Positions 8,683 to 18,557 of a stretch of DNA of 64,000 nt are shown piece after piece. A program made the position numbers and the translations under genes. The first letter of the stretch is position 1. Every line of letters begins with the position of its first letter. Source of the stretch: Martinezella rhizogenes (GTDB lineage: Bacteria; Pseudomonadota; Alphaproteobacteria; Rhizobiales; Rhizobiaceae); contig NZ_SGNY01000002.1 of the NCBI RefSeq assembly GCF_007002745.1, positions 62,001 to 126,000 of the forward strand. Direction: 5' to 3'. Under the pieces are notes generated by a model. That model searched no databases and was not told the origin of the DNA. It worked only from the letters and a program-made list of their open reading frames with translations.

Positions 8683-8700
8683 TTGCGGGAAATGTCACGT

Positions 8701-8788
8701 CCGCTTTCTTTCCAGCTGCAATGTAGAGGTTTCCTGTGAGAGGAAAGCGGCCACTGCCCTCATTCCTGTGCTTGTCACAGGAATGAGG
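8701..8788. repeat. Tandem hairpin region between convergent genes
   Basis: CCGCTTTC (8701-8708) pairs with GAAAGCGG (8743-8750), and TTTCC/GGAAA nests inside. Directly after it, CCTCATTCCTGTG (8758-8770) and CACAGGAATGAGG (8776-8788) form a perfect 13-bp stem with a 5-base loop. No T-run follows, but the place between two converging genes suits a bidirectional transcription block or a dispersed palindromic repeat. Confidence 0.75.
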
Positions 8789-8819
8789 ATGAGAGGATGC
8801 AACCGCGGAAAACCGGACG

Positions 8820-9974
8820 TTACGCAGCCTCAACCGTCAGTGCCTCGGCATAATACCGGGCCTTCTGCCGTTCTTCGGCAATCGCCAGCTTGCGCACGGC
8901 ATGCAGCAGTTCGAACAACGTTTCGGAACCGTTCACATTGCGGAAATGCGCCAGCAACTCGGCAGAGACGGAAGCGGCCGCCTCTGAAAGCTGCGAGCGG
9001 GCGGCGCGCCGCCACATCAGCGTCGCCTCGATGAAGACATCGACGGCGTCACCGAAAAGACCGATCGACTGGAACAGGGCCTTCAACGCATGCGGCCGCC
9101 CGGTTGCCAGGATGGCGCGTACCTTGCGGTCTTCGAGACCGGAGAGGTTGACTATAGCCGCCGTGAAGAATTCCAGCCGGCCCGAGCAGACGGCGTGGAT
9201 GAGCAGCGCCGGGGTCAATTCCAGCCTCTGGCGCAGATGCTCCACCAGCGCCGGCAGTTCGGGCGACGAAACGGCTGCCGCAATGAGGATGGTGGCGGAA
9301 TCCTCCGCCTCGCGGAAGATACTGTCGGCGCGGTTGCGTGCGATGAGCGCATGAACCAGCGCCGAGCCCGCCAGAGCTTCGCTGACACGCGCCATCAACA
9401 GGTGCCGCGCATCAGCGGGCAGCGCCTCACGGCAAAGCAAGAGATCGCGAATATCGGCGTCGCAGCCATGGCGCTCGGCAATGCGTCGCAGCGAGAACGG
9501 CGTGATGAAGGCGTCGTCATTCTCGAGAAGAATGATGGTTTCCGGGAGATCGCCGACTTCGGCAAGCGCCGCGCAGACCCCGCGTTGCAGGCCCGGCCTT
9601 GCGGCGATGAGGGCCCGCGTCAGGCTCTCGCCGCGCCCGGCAAGGTCGACCAGATCGGCTTCGGTAAGGACCGGCGAACGGGCAATCACCGTGCAGGCGA
9701 TCTCCGGCTGGTCTTCGGCAAGTGAAACGAGAATGGCGCGCGGCGCGTCATCGGCATCCGCCAGCGCCTCGGCAAGCGCCAGCCGCACACGCGGCGACGG
9801 GTCGTCGAGCAGATAGGTCATCGCCATATAGGCAGCGTCGCGGTTTTCCCGCGCCATGTCGGAATGCAGATAGGCACGGCCAAGAGCATTGGCGGCTTTC
9901 GCCCGCTCGGTCGATCCAGCCTTTTCAGACCAGCGAAGAAATGCCTGTACGATCACCTGAGCCTCGAAACACAT
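8820..9974 (-). CDS. DUF2336 domain-containing protein
   Basis: 384 aa from ATG 9974 (a TTG three codons upstream is also open; neither has a good ribosome site). The protein is all-helical with HEAT-like repeats: AYMAMTYLLDDPSPRVRLALAEALAD near the N-terminus, then repeated blocks of the form ARRGESLTRALIAARPGL and RRIAERHGCDADIRDLLL. This is the DUF2336 pattern common in Alphaproteobacteria, with no signal peptide, no membrane helix and no known enzyme motif; members are thought to be scaffolds and some have been linked to stress or cell-cycle control. Monocistronic; its 3' end faces the hairpin region at 8701-8788. Confidence 0.8.
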   Translation of the reverse strand: MCFEAQVIVQAFLRWSEKAGSTERAKAANALGRAYLHSDMARENRDAAYMAMTYLLDDPSPRVRLALAEALADADDAPRAILVSLAEDQPEIACTVIARSPVLTEADLVDLAGRGESLTRALIAARPGLQRGVCAALAEVGDLPETIILLENDDAFITPFSLRRIAERHGCDADIRDLLLCREALPADARHLLMARVSEALAGSALVHALIARNRADSIFREAEDSATILIAAAVSSPELPALVEHLRQRLELTPALLIHAVCSGRLEFFTAAIVNLSGLEDRKVRAILATGRPHALKALFQSIGLFGDAVDVFIEATLMWRRAARSQLSEAAASVSAELLAHFRNVNGSETLFELLHAVRKLAIAEERQKARYYAEALTVEAA

Positions 9975-10086
9975 TCGCAACAATGGATGACGGCATCATC
10001 GCCGCCACCATGTATAAAACTCTAGGCGCAAATGGTTTACGTTTGGTTCACCATAAAATTTAACCCTTGCCGGCGAAGGAATATAT

Positions 10087-10697
10087 TTACGGCGCAGTAG
10101 AGGGACGCTGCAGCTGGAATACATCGCTGCCGCCATCGCAGTAGTCCATATACCCCATGCGCGCCACGGGGCGTGCAAGCCCCATGTCGATGCGGCCATC
10201 AACAATGATCGCATCATCAATATGGATCGCCATGACCTGACCGATCACCATCCACGACTCCGACGGCTTTCCATCGATATCGTTCAGCTGCTGTATCTGG
10301 GTCACACGGCATTCCAGTGCCGCCAGCGCCTCGCCCACAAAGGGCGCATCCACCACCTGCCCATCAACGGCAGTCAATCCGGCAAGGGCGAATTCATCCA
10401 CATCGTAGGCAACCGCTGCAGAAGATGCATTCATCCGGTCGATCAAATGGCGGCTGACGAGGTTGGCGGTGAAAACACCGGTCTCCTCGACATTTCGCAG
10501 GCTGTCCTTCCGGCCGCTGGAGGAAAACATCACAAGCTTCGGCCGGTCCGAAATCGCGTTGAAGAAGGAATAGGGCGAGAGATTCAGCACGCCCTCCCTG
10601 CCCTTCGAGCCGATCCAGCCGATTGGCCGCGGCGCAACGATGGCCTTGAACGGGTCATGCGGCAGGCCATGCCGGTTGGTGTCGGTGGTGTAGAACA

Positions 10698-10698
<1 letters not shown>
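10087..10698 (-). CDS. Flavin reductase-like FMN-binding split-barrel protein
   Basis: 203 aa. The flavin_reductase fold shows in FKAIVAPRPIGWIGS (N-terminal FMN phosphate-binding strand), NLSPYSFFNAISDRPKLVMFSS, then GVFTANLVSRHLIDRMNASS and ALECRVTQIQQL. Such proteins bind FMN non-covalently and act as NAD(P)H:flavin reductases or as reductase components of two-component monooxygenases. Its ATG overlaps the stop codon of the upstream nitroreductase gene by one base (TGATG), which implies translational coupling and a shared flavin-dependent job, such as reduction of quinones or nitro compounds. The physiological substrate is unknown. Confidence 0.87.
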
Positions 10699-11303
<605 letters not shown>

Positions 11304-11389
11304 TCATCGCGAAATTATGGGCCTTGAAATAGCCATGGCATTGGTTTTGAAGTGATCCGGGAAAATCAAGAAGTCAATCGGTATCGAAA

Positions 11390-12382
11390 ATGTCGGCAAT
11401 CAAATTCGCGGCGAAATTCGCGACACGTCTGGCCATTGCGTGCGCCGCGCTCGGCGTTTTATCACAAGCCGCTTTTTCGCAGGACGCCTTTAAAGACTTC
11501 AAGCAGCTCGGCGGCACGCCGAAAATGCCGAAGCTCAACGCTTTCACCGCACCGACAGCACCCAACGCCCCGGAAAGCACCGCCCGCGATATCGCCATGG
11601 AAGCCAAGCTGACGAGCGGCGGCGAAGCCGTGAAGGAAGGTCTGTCCTGGCGCGTCTTCAGCCCCATTCCGGGTGCCGATGGCAAATTGCCGATGCTGGC
11701 AAGCTCGGAGGGCGGCTCGGCGGAATTCCATCTGGTACCCGGCGAATATTTCGTCAACGTCGCCTTCGGCCGCGCCGGCGTCACCAAGAAACTCAATATT
11801 CCGACATCAGGCAACGTCCAGAAGCAGGTGCTGATTCTCGATGCCGGCGGTTTCGTGCTGAATGCAGTTGCGGGGTCCGACAAGCAGATCTCCGGCAACC
11901 AGCTGAAATTCTCGGTCTACTCCTCCGATGCCCGCCCGGATGGCGAGCGCGGCCTGGTGATGGCCGACATCAAGCCCAATACCGTCGTTCGCCTCAACGC
12001 CGGCACCTATCACGTCGTTTCCGAATACGGCAACGTCAATGCAGTGGTGCGCGCCGATATCCAGGTGGAAGCCGGCAAGCTCACCGAAGCGACCCTGCAG
12101 CATCAGGCAGCGCAGATTACCCTCAAGCTCGTCTCTGAAGAAGGCGGCGAAGCGATCGCCGATACGGCCTGGTCGGTGCTGAACGGCGGCGGCGACGTGG
12201 TGAATGAAAGTGTGAGCGCTTTCTCAACCATGGTGCTGGCGGAAGGCGAATATACCGCCATCGCCCGCAACAAGGACAAGGTCTTCCAGCGCAACTTCAA
12301 GGTTACGTCCGGTCGGGATTCCGATGTGGAAGTGCTGATGAAGGATCAGGCGCCGGAAGATATGACCGGGGATTTTGAGTAG
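11390..12382 (+). CDS. Exported hypothetical protein with repeated beta-sandwich-like segments
   Basis: 330 aa from ATG 11390. The N-terminus is a textbook Sec signal peptide: a basic start, hydrophobic ATRLAIACAALGVL and probable cleavage near AFS-QDA (residue 30). The mature part is Ala/Gly-rich with three repeated blocks: a strand pattern EGLSWRVFSP..., then YFVNVAFGRAGVTKKLNI, YHVVSEYGNVNAVVRADIQVEAGK and YTAIARNKDKVFQRNFKV, each looking like a prealbumin/carboxypeptidase regulatory-type sandwich ending in a G-x-Y strand. I infer a periplasmic or cell-surface structural protein. Similar exported proteins occur in rhizobia, but I know no function. Its 3' end meets thrS, with two hairpins in between. 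Confidence 0.78.
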   Translation: MSAIKFAAKFATRLAIACAALGVLSQAAFSQDAFKDFKQLGGTPKMPKLNAFTAPTAPNAPESTARDIAMEAKLTSGGEAVKEGLSWRVFSPIPGADGKLPMLASSEGGSAEFHLVPGEYFVNVAFGRAGVTKKLNIPTSGNVQKQVLILDAGGFVLNAVAGSDKQISGNQLKFSVYSSDARPDGERGLVMADIKPNTVVRLNAGTYHVVSEYGNVNAVVRADIQVEAGKLTEATLQHQAAQITLKLVSEEGGEAIADTAWSVLNGGGDVVNESVSAFSTMVLAEGEYTAIARNKDKVFQRNFKVTSGRDSDVEVLMKDQAPEDMTGDFE

Positions 12383-12433
12383 GTTTCGCTGCCTGTTCAG
12401 AGACGAAGTGCCTTGAAATCCCATCACACTCCG

Positions 12434-12464
12434 CGTCATCCTCGGGTCAAGCCCGAGGATGACG
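12434..12464. repeat. Short palindromic repeat unit
   Basis: CGTCATCCTCGGG and CCCGAGGATGACG form a perfect 13-bp inverted repeat around TCAAG. It resembles the last hairpin of the 120-bp repeats at 7506 and 32693 (CCGGATCAAGTCCGGGGTGAC pattern, CAAG loop and GTGAC tail) and lies between convergent genes. Confidence 0.75.
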
Positions 12465-12492
12465 TGCAGAGAGCTTTTAGCGCCCCTCACCC

Positions 12493-12522
12493 AAAAACGA
12501 AAACGGCCCCCGAAGGGGCCGT
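12493..12522 (-). terminator. Rho-independent terminator of thrS
   Basis: Read on the minus strand: ACGGCCCCTTCGGGGGCCGT followed by a T-rich run (TTTCGTTTTT). It starts 9 bases after the thrS stop codon. Confidence 0.9.
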
Positions 12523-12530
12523 CATCTTCA

Positions 12531-14534
12531 TCAGGCAACCTGCTTTTTCGCCGCAAGCTTGCGCTTGACGTCCGGCGGCGTTGCCTCGTCCACGAGGCTG
12601 GTAATCGCGTCTTCCAGCGACATCGGCGTCTGGTTCTGCGAACCGAGGCGGCGGATGTTGACGGTGCGCTCTTCCGCTTCCTTGCGGCCGCAGACGATGA
12701 TGACCGGAACCTTGGTCACCGAATGCTCGCGGACCTTGTAGTTGATCTTCTCGTTGCGGAAATCGGTCTCCACCACCATGCCCGCCTCGCGCAGCGCCTC
12801 AGCAACCTCGCGACCGTAATCGTCGGCATCCGAGGTGATGGTGGCAACAACAACCTGAAGCGGCGCGAACCACAGCGGCATATGACCGGCGAAGTTCTCG
12901 ATCAGGATACCGAGGAAGCGCTCCATCGAACCGCAGATGGCGCGATGGATCATCACCGGCTGCGTCTTTTCGGAATTCTGGTCGATATAGAAGGCGCCGA
13001 AGCGCTCCGGCAGGTTGAAGTCCACCTGCGTCGTGCCGCACTGCCATTCACGGCCGATGGCGTCCTTCAGCGTATATTCGAACTTCGGCCCGTAGAAAGC
13101 GCCCTCGCCCGGCAGGATGCCGGTCTTGATGCGCCCGCCGGACTGTTCCTCGATGGTATGCAGAACATCCGTCATCACGCTTTCGGCACGGTCCCACAGA
13201 TCGTCGGAACCGACGCGCTTTTCCGGACGGGTCGAAAGCTTGACGACAATCTCGCTGAAACCGAAATCCTCGTAAACCGAGAGGATCAGGTCGTTGATGC
13301 GCAGGCATTCCGCCGCCATCTGCTCTTCCGTGCAGAAGACATGCGCATCGTCCTGTGTGAAGCCACGCACGCGCATCAGGCCATGCAGCGCGCCCGATGC
13401 CTCGTAGCGATGGACATTGCCGAATTCCGCAAGGCGAACCGGCATTTCGCGGTAAGACTTCAAGCCATGCTTGAAGATCTGAACGTGACCGGGGCAGTTC
13501 ATCGGCTTCAATGCGAAGACGCGCTGATCGGCTTCCTCGTCATCGGGATGGGTAAAGGCATGGGCGGATTTCACCGCGAACATGTTTTCCTGATACCAGC
13601 CCCAGTGACCGGAGGTCTCCCACAGCGATTTGTCCAGCACCTGCGGTGCGTTGACCTCCTGATAGGTATTGGCGAGCCGGCGGCGCATATAGGCCGTCAG
13701 CGTCTGGAACATGCGCCAGCCCTTGCCGTGCCAGAACACGACGCCCGGGCCTTCTTCCTGGAAATGGAACAGGTCCATTTCGCGGCCGAGGCGGCGGTGA
13801 TCACGCTTTTCAGCTTCGGCCAGAATGTGGAGATAATTGTCCAGCTCTTCCTGCGTCGCCCAGGCGGTGCCATAGATACGCGACAGCATCGCATTGTTGC
13901 TGTCACCGCGCCAATAGGCGCCGGCCACCTTCATCAGTTTGAAGGCCGTACCGATCTGCCCCGTGGAGGCCATATGCGGGCCACGGCAAAGATCGAACCA
14001 GTCACCCTGATAATAGATCTTCAGGTCCTGGCCTTCTGGAATGGCATCAACCAGCTCGACCTTGTAGTTCTCGCCCTTGGCGGCAAAAACTTCCTTGGCC
14101 TTTTCGCGCGACCAGATTTCGCGGGTAAACGACTTGTTGCGCTGGATGATTTCCTTCATCCGCTTTTCGATCTTCGGCAGATCTTCCGGCGTGAAAGGTT
14201 CGTTCTTGGCGAAGTCGTAATAAAAGCCGTTTTCGATCACTGGACCGATCGTCACCTGCGTGCCGGGCCACAGCTCCTGCACGGCCTCAGCCATCACGTG
14301 CGCGGCATCGTGGCGGATGAGCTCCAGCGCACGCCCGTCTTCACGCGTGACGATCTCGATTTTGCCATCGGTGATGGTCTCGGACAAATCGCGCACGGTG
14401 CCATCAAGCGCAATGGCGACAGCCTTCTTGGCAAGCGATTTGGAAATGGATTCGGCGACCTCACGGCCGGTCGTACCGGCGGGGTAGCTGCGCACGGATC
14501 CATCGGGAAATGTAAGGGAAATGGCTTCAGACAT
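12531..14534 (-). CDS. thrS: Threonyl-tRNA synthetase
   Basis: 667 aa, normal length for class II ThrRS. Domains in order: TGS (residues 1-60, [15 protein letters not shown]), the editing domain with the [11 protein letters not shown] zinc/hydrolysis motif (near residues 75-85), the class II catalytic core with motif MNCPGHV (catalytic zinc Cys) and later [13 protein letters not shown] (second zinc His and motif 3), and the C-terminal anticodon-binding domain (about 560-660, ending with the Lys-rich AAKKQVA tail). ATG 14534 follows AGGAG at about 9 bases. The reaction is ATP-dependent charging of tRNA-Thr in the cytosol, with hydrolysis of Ser-tRNA-Thr. Followed by its own terminator. Confidence 0.97.
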   Translation of the reverse strand: MSEAISLTFPDGSVRSYPAGTTGREVAESISKSLAKKAVAIALDGTVRDLSETITDGKIEIVTREDGRALELIRHDAAHVMAEAVQELWPGTQVTIGPVIENGFYYDFAKNEPFTPEDLPKIEKRMKEIIQRNKSFTREIWSREKAKEVFAAKGENYKVELVDAIPEGQDLKIYYQGDWFDLCRGPHMASTGQIGTAFKLMKVAGAYWRGDSNNAMLSRIYGTAWATQEELDNYLHILAEAEKRDHRRLGREMDLFHFQEEGPGVVFWHGKGWRMFQTLTAYMRRRLANTYQEVNAPQVLDKSLWETSGHWGWYQENMFAVKSAHAFTHPDDEEADQRVFALKPMNCPGHVQIFKHGLKSYREMPVRLAEFGNVHRYEASGALHGLMRVRGFTQDDAHVFCTEEQMAAECLRINDLILSVYEDFGFSEIVVKLSTRPEKRVGSDDLWDRAESVMTDVLHTIEEQSGGRIKTGILPGEGAFYGPKFEYTLKDAIGREWQCGTTQVDFNLPERFGAFYIDQNSEKTQPVMIHRAICGSMERFLGILIENFAGHMPLWFAPLQVVVATITSDADDYGREVAEALREAGMVVETDFRNEKINYKVREHSVTKVPVIIVCGRKEAEERTVNIRRLGSQNQTPMSLEDAITSLVDEATPPDVKRKLAAKKQVA

Positions 14535-14660
14535 CGTCTAGTGCTCCTGTCCAGTCCCGCCAACGAATGCGGGTGGTGTTGGAATAATGATTTGCCCGCG
14601 ATAAGCGAACAGGCAGGCTGATAAAGGCTTTTGCCATTCCAGTCAAAGGTGAAGGGCATT

Positions 14661-15185
14661 TCAGCCGAGCATTTTCGCCAGCCCGTTGACGGTATTGGCG
14701 TTACGGGTCGTGCCTACGCCAAGCCTTTTCGTGGTCAGGACTGACAGCAACCGACTCTCGCTCGGCTTGCCTTGAAAATCGATCCAAAGGTCGCCGCCGA
14801 CGACGGCAATCTTTTCCTGCTGACGATATTTCTCGAGTGATCCAAGAACGTCCTCACCAAGCGGCTCCCGCATCACCCGAATGCAGACGTCAGGAGAATT
14901 GCCATGCGGAAACGGATTGTCTGACGCCAGCCTCAGCCAGTCGCCACCCGCCCGAACGAGTATATCGACATGTTTGCCGAACCGCGCCTCAAAAGCGCGC
15001 TCAAGCCTGTCCTCGATCTCGTAAACGGGGGCTGCCTCACCACGAAAGACCAGATTTCCGGTGGCAACCAGCGTTCTGCAGTCCTGAAATCCCAGTTCCC
15101 CGGCCATCGCCCGCAGATCGGCCATCACCAGCCGCTTGCCGGCGCCCAGAACGATGCTGTGCAGCAGCGCCACATACTCACTCAT
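14661..15185 (-). CDS. DUF1697 domain-containing protein
   Basis: 174 aa from ATG 15185, which overlaps the yidD stop codon (ATGA) and has GGAG about 11 bases upstream; the frame extends 11 codons further inside yidD but without a better start. The DUF1697 pattern is clear: YVALLHSIVLGAGKRLVMADLRAM, then FQDCRTLVATGNLVFRG (the T-x-x-x-S/T-G-N motif), a central FGKHVDILVRAGGDW, and the ending TTRNANTVNGLAKML (family consensus R-N-w-n-T). Function is unknown; no enzyme residues are established. It is the last gene of an operon with yidD and an Fe-S scaffold protein. Confidence 0.9.
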   Translation of the reverse strand: MSEYVALLHSIVLGAGKRLVMADLRAMAGELGFQDCRTLVATGNLVFRGEAAPVYEIEDRLERAFEARFGKHVDILVRAGGDWLRLASDNPFPHGNSPDVCIRVMREPLGEDVLGSLEKYRQQEKIAVVGGDLWIDFQGKPSESRLLSVLTTKRLGVGTTRNANTVNGLAKMLG

Positions 15186-15541
15186 CTGCGCAGGCTCCAG
15201 TAACGCCAGGGTGCCCACCAGCGTCGCTTTTCACCGAGCGTTTCCGGCACCGGGTCGAGCCCGCTGGTGCCGCCCGGGCCGCAGCGCGCCACGCGAAACA
15301 GCGTCATCCAGCCGCCTGCCCAAAGCCCGTGGCGGGCAATCGCCTCATAACCATATTCGGAACAGGTGGGGATATGGCGGCAGGAATTGCCGATGAAACC
15401 GGAAAGTGTGAGCTGATAAAGCCTGATAAAACCGACGCCGAAAAGCCGTCCCGGTGTTTTGGCGAAAGCGCCAGCCCAGTTGCGGGATCGTCCGGCTTTC
15501 ACCGCTGTCTGCTGGTGCCGGCAGCCCGGTTCGCCGCACAT
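15182..15541 (-). CDS. yidD: Membrane protein insertion efficiency factor YidD
   Basis: 119 aa. The conserved YidD core is present: RLFGVGFIRLYQLTLS (amphipathic membrane-surface helix), then CRHIPTCSEYGYEAI with the two invariant cysteines (C54, C60), and WMTLFRVARCGPGGTSGLDPVP. YidD assists the YidC insertase at the inner membrane, acting after the Sec translocon. In many bacteria yidD sits with rnpA and yidC; here, as in other rhizobia, it lies between an Fe-S scaffold gene and a DUF1697 gene. Its ATG starts 3 bases after the upstream stop and its stop overlaps the next start (ATGA), so it is part of a tightly coupled unit. The longer Cys-containing N-terminus (residues 1-30) is not needed in the family. 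Confidence 0.93.
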   Translation of the reverse strand: MCGEPGCRHQQTAVKAGRSRNWAGAFAKTPGRLFGVGFIRLYQLTLSGFIGNSCRHIPTCSEYGYEAIARHGLWAGGWMTLFRVARCGPGGTSGLDPVPETLGEKRRWWAPWRYWSLRR

Positions 15542-15544
15542 CGT

Positions 15545-15991
15545 CTAACCCGCAGCGTTCAGAACCGGCCGGCCTTCGATCTGGTCGAGCGCATCGACCA
15601 CCGCTTCGAAAGTCAGCATGGTGGAGGCGTGGCGGGCCTTGAAATCCCGGACGGGGGAAAGCACCCGCATATCCTCAAAACGGCCCGTCGGCCCCTCGCC
15701 GCCCTGTTTCAGCATCGCCAGCATATCTTCCCGCGCCTGGCGGATTTCACCGCTGGAAGCGCCGATGACATGATGCGCCATGATGGAAGAAGACGCCTGA
15801 CCGAGCGCGCAGGCACGAACCTCGTGCGAAAATCCGGTCACGATGCCGTCTTTCACCTTCAGATAGACCTTGAGCTTCGAGCCGCATAGCCGGGAGTGTT
15901 TTTCGGCGCTGGCATCGGCATCCTCAAGAACACCGATCAGCGGAATATTCCCGGCAAAGTCCAGAATGCGGTTATTGTAGATGTCATCCAT
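15545..15991 (-). CDS. IscU/SufU/NifU-N-like iron-sulfur cluster scaffold protein
   Basis: 148 aa from ATG 15991; the upstream frame lacks a better start. The IscU-like pattern is DIYNNRILDFAGN...(conserved Y-x-x-x-I-x-D), a Cys in HSRLCGSKLKVYLKV (first ligand position), and ACALGQASSSIMAHHVIGAS, the second ligand loop with A-C-x-x-x-x-A-S. The third cysteine typical of IscU near the C-terminus is not evident; VRDFKARHASTMLTFEAV takes its place. This suits the SufU/NifU-like form lacking the third canonical Cys that is common in Alphaproteobacteria. It probably assembles or carries Fe-S clusters in the cytosol. First gene of the yidD operon. Confidence 0.8.
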   Translation of the reverse strand: MDDIYNNRILDFAGNIPLIGVLEDADASAEKHSRLCGSKLKVYLKVKDGIVTGFSHEVRACALGQASSSIMAHHVIGASSGEIRQAREDMLAMLKQGGEGPTGRFEDMRVLSPVRDFKARHASTMLTFEAVVDALDQIEGRPVLNAAG

Positions 15992-16090
15992 CGTCAGGTG
16001 TCCGGCGCGCTCAAAATGCCCAAAACGGGACAGGTCAGATTTTTCAAACACAGCGTTTGTCGCAGTGAAGCTTTCCTGCCCTTCATTCTC

Positions 16091-16121
16091 ATTATATGCT
16101 AACGAGCTTTCTGGACATCAA
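16091..16121 (-). promoter_or_regulatory. Possible promoter of the scaffold-yidD operon
   Basis: On the minus strand TTGATG (16116-16121) and TATAAT (16091-16096) are 19 bases apart. The boxes are good but the spacing is longer than optimal. Confidence 0.35.
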
Positions 16122-16272
16122 GCCATGATGAAATTAACGGCTTCGATACCGAATTATCAGCAGCGGCCTTGCCAAAATGCTGTAAAACAACCAGATAGCA
16201 GCAACTGCGAACATGAGTTCGCGATGAAAAACGAGTTCAGGTGCGGCCTTTACCCGCATCGGGAGAGACGAA

Positions 16273-16899
16273 ATGGATGCGATCGTGAAGAATTTCCCCG
16301 GCGCTGGCACAAAACCCGACGTGGCCGAGGCTCGCCCAAGCCAGGCGGAAGCTGAAGAAGCAGTACGCGTTCTTCTGCGCTGGGCGGGAGAAAATCCTGC
16401 CCGTGAAGGACTTCTGGATACGCCGAAGCGTGTCGCCAAGGCCTATCGCGAACTCTTCGCCGGTTATGAGCTGAATGTTCAGGACGTGCTCGGCACGACC
16501 TTCGAGGAAGTCGGCGGTTATGACGATGTGGTGCTGGTGCGCGACATCCCGTTCTTCTCCCATTGCGAACACCATATGGTGCCGATCGTCGGCAAGGCGC
16601 ATGTCGCCTATCTTCCGGCTGGCCGCGTGCTTGGCCTGTCGAAGATTGCCCGCGTTGTCGAGATTTTCGGCCGCCGCCTGCAGACGCAGGAAAACATGAC
16701 CGCGCAGATCGCCAGATCCATTGAGGAAACGCTGAAACCGCGTGGCGTGGCCGTCATGATCGATGCCGAACATATGTGCATGTCGATGCGCGGCGTCAAC
16801 AAGCAGGGGTCGACAACGCTGACCACCAGCTTCACCGGCTCGTTCAAGAACGACCCGGCCGAGCAGGTCCGCTTCATGACCATGGTGCGGAACCGCTAG
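16273..16899 (+). CDS. folE: GTP cyclohydrolase I
   Basis: 208 aa, ATG 16273 with GGGAGAG upstream. It converts GTP to 7,8-dihydroneopterin triphosphate, the first step of folate (and queuosine precursor) synthesis, as a homodecamer. The conserved zinc/catalytic motifs are visible: [19 protein letters not shown], where Cys and His bind Zn2+ and His takes part in catalysis, [15 protein letters not shown], the E-N-M-T-A-Q-I-A helix, and [12 protein letters not shown] with the second zinc Cys. The N-terminal ~35 residues are variable. Likely its own unit, divergent from the scaffold operon and 127 bases before hisI. Confidence 0.97.
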   Translation: MDAIVKNFPGAGTKPDVAEARPSQAEAEEAVRVLLRWAGENPAREGLLDTPKRVAKAYRELFAGYELNVQDVLGTTFEEVGGYDDVVLVRDIPFFSHCEHHMVPIVGKAHVAYLPAGRVLGLSKIARVVEIFGRRLQTQENMTAQIARSIEETLKPRGVAVMIDAEHMCMSMRGVNKQGSTTLTTSFTGSFKNDPAEQVRFMTMVRNR

Positions 16900-16964
16900 G
16901 CATCGGACCGAATCGCACAGCGCGGTTTTCGGGAAATCCGGTGATCAGATAAGACCTGGAGTGG

Positions 16965-16978
16965 CGGAATCGATTCCG
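16965..16978. repeat. Palindrome with two adjacent GANTC sites before hisI
   Basis: CGGAATCGATTCCG is a perfect 14-base palindrome in the folE-hisI gap. It contains GAATC and GATTC back to back, which are CcrM-type methylation sites in Alphaproteobacteria. Confidence 0.6.
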
Positions 16979-17026
16979 TTCTTTCGCCGCTCTGATCGTT
17001 CCGCCAGTTCAGTTTCCGGGGTTACC

Positions 17027-17479
17027 ATGTCCATTCCCTTTCCATCCGCGCCAGCGGATAAGGAAGTGCTCGAAAACGCAGGCCTTTTTTCGCCAAAATT
17101 CGATGCCAACGGCCTCGTTACCGCCGTGGTCACCGACGCTCGCGACGGTGAATTGCTGATGGTCGCCCATATGAATGCCGAAGCCCTGTCGCTGACGCTG
17201 CAAACGGGCATCGCCCACTATTACAGCCGCTCGCGCGACAAGATCTGGAAGAAGGGCGAAACATCCGGCAACCTGCAGACGGTGAAGGAATTCCGCACCG
17301 ATTGTGATCAAGACGCCGTATGGCTGAAAGTCTCCGTCGCTGGCCATGATGCCACCTGCCATACCGGCCGCCGCTCCTGCTTTTATCGCACCGTGGAAAT
17401 GTCTGATGGCAAAGCCGTGACCAAAATCACCGACGATACCCGCCATTTTGATCCAGCAACCACCTATTCCGGCACCTAA
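17027..17479 (+). CDS. hisI: Phosphoribosyl-AMP cyclohydrolase
   Basis: 150 aa from ATG 17027 (the frame reaches back to 16961, but the family starts near here). It opens the adenine ring of phosphoribosyl-AMP in histidine synthesis (third step). Key motifs: [25 protein letters not shown], the Y-Y-S-R-S-R segment ([19 protein letters not shown]), the Mg-binding D-x-D region [11 protein letters not shown], and zinc cysteines in [11 protein letters not shown]. It is the monofunctional form: no HisE (phosphoribosyl-ATP pyrophosphatase) domain follows, as usual in Alphaproteobacteria. It stands apart from other his genes. The upstream gap carries a 14-base GANTC palindrome. Confidence 0.96.
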   Translation: MSIPFPSAPADKEVLENAGLFSPKFDANGLVTAVVTDARDGELLMVAHMNAEALSLTLQTGIAHYYSRSRDKIWKKGETSGNLQTVKEFRTDCDQDAVWLKVSVAGHDATCHTGRRSCFYRTVEMSDGKAVTKITDDTRHFDPATTYSGT

Positions 17480-17573
17480 ACGGCCGGCTTCCATCGGCCG
17501 CACCAATTTGCTACCAATATAACAGGTTCCGGGGATAGGACGGAGCCTCACGGAACTGGCAGGGAGTGCGATC

Positions 17574-18509
17574 ATGTTGGGATGGGGAAATCGTCGCAAT
17601 CAGCTCGCGGCTGGAAACCCCGAAGACATGGAGCCGCCCATCGTCAGCGAGCGCGTTGATACGCGCCGCATCGCGCTGGCGCTCGGTGGCGGGGCCGCAC
17701 GCGGCTGGGCCCATATCGGCGTCCTGCGGGCGCTGGACGAGGCAGGCGTGAAAATCGGCATGATTGCCGGCACCTCGATCGGCGCTCTGGTCGGCGGGTG
17801 TTATCTGGCCGGCAAGCTTGATGAGCTTGAAGAATTCGCCCGTTCGCTGACCATGCGCCGTATTGCCGGCCTGCTTGACCTGACGATCGGCGGCGGCGGC
17901 CTGTTTGGCGGCATGCGGCTGACCAAACGCATGCAGGAACATCTGGAAGGCCTGCGCGTCGAGAACCTCGAACATCCCTTCATCGCCGTCGCCACGGAAC
18001 TGCGCACCGGCCATGAGGTCTGGATCCATCAGGGCGACCTCGTCACCGCACTTCGCTCATCCTATGCGCTGCCGGGAATTTTCGAACCGGTGCAATGCAA
18101 CGGCCGCACTTTGATCGACGGCGCGCTGGTCAATCCCGTGCCGGTTTCGGTCTGCCGGGCCTATGAGCAGGCGCTGGTCGTTGCCGTCAACCTCAATTAC
18201 GATCTGTTTGGCCGCTCCGCCGTGGTCAAGCATGCAGCTTCGCCACATTCAGGTTCCGCTCCGGCCGTGGAAAACACCCCGCGCCCCGGCCTGCCGGGCG
18301 TCATGGTACAGGCCTTTAACATCATTCAGGACCGGATTTCACGCTCGCGCCTCGCCGGCGATCCGCCCGACCTCATGTTGCATCCGCGCATCAACGATAT
18401 CGGCCTGTCGGAATTCCATCGCGCCAGCGAAGCCATCGACAGGGGATATCAGGAAACGCGCGCCCGTATTCCCGAACTGGAGCGCATGCAGCAGGCGTTC
18501 CGGCGTTAG
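17574..18509 (+). CDS. Patatin-like phospholipase (RssA-type)
   Basis: 311 aa, ATG 17574 preceded by GGGAG. The patatin fold is complete: oxyanion loop ALGGGAARGWAHIGVL (residues 36-51), nucleophile elbow GTSIG (S68), and catalytic Asp in LIDGALVNP (D182). It should hydrolyse acyl esters of lipids as a Ser-Asp dyad enzyme. The bacterial subgroup resembles RssA/YchK-type cytosolic or membrane-associated proteins; there is no signal peptide or transmembrane helix. A His/Pro/Ala-rich insertion lies after residue 210 (HAASPHSGSAPAVE). The lipid substrate is unknown. Downstream comes a small hypothetical gene in the same direction, 48 bases on. Confidence 0.9.
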   Translation: MLGWGNRRNQLAAGNPEDMEPPIVSERVDTRRIALALGGGAARGWAHIGVLRALDEAGVKIGMIAGTSIGALVGGCYLAGKLDELEEFARSLTMRRIAGLLDLTIGGGGLFGGMRLTKRMQEHLEGLRVENLEHPFIAVATELRTGHEVWIHQGDLVTALRSSYALPGIFEPVQCNGRTLIDGALVNPVPVSVCRAYEQALVVAVNLNYDLFGRSAVVKHAASPHSGSAPAVENTPRPGLPGVMVQAFNIIQDRISRSRLAGDPPDLMLHPRINDIGLSEFHRASEAIDRGYQETRARIPELERMQQAFRR

Positions 18510-18557
18510 CGCCGGCCACTGTGACACGTCTCCAGCTTCATAAATCATGTGAAACGG

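Noticed and set aside
12459..14621. 720-codon plus-strand frame opposite thrS, and similar frames opposite the ABC exporter, sdaA and mfd.
   Set aside because: Each is antisense to a well-recognised gene and has no ribosome site or domain; they are codon-bias artefacts.
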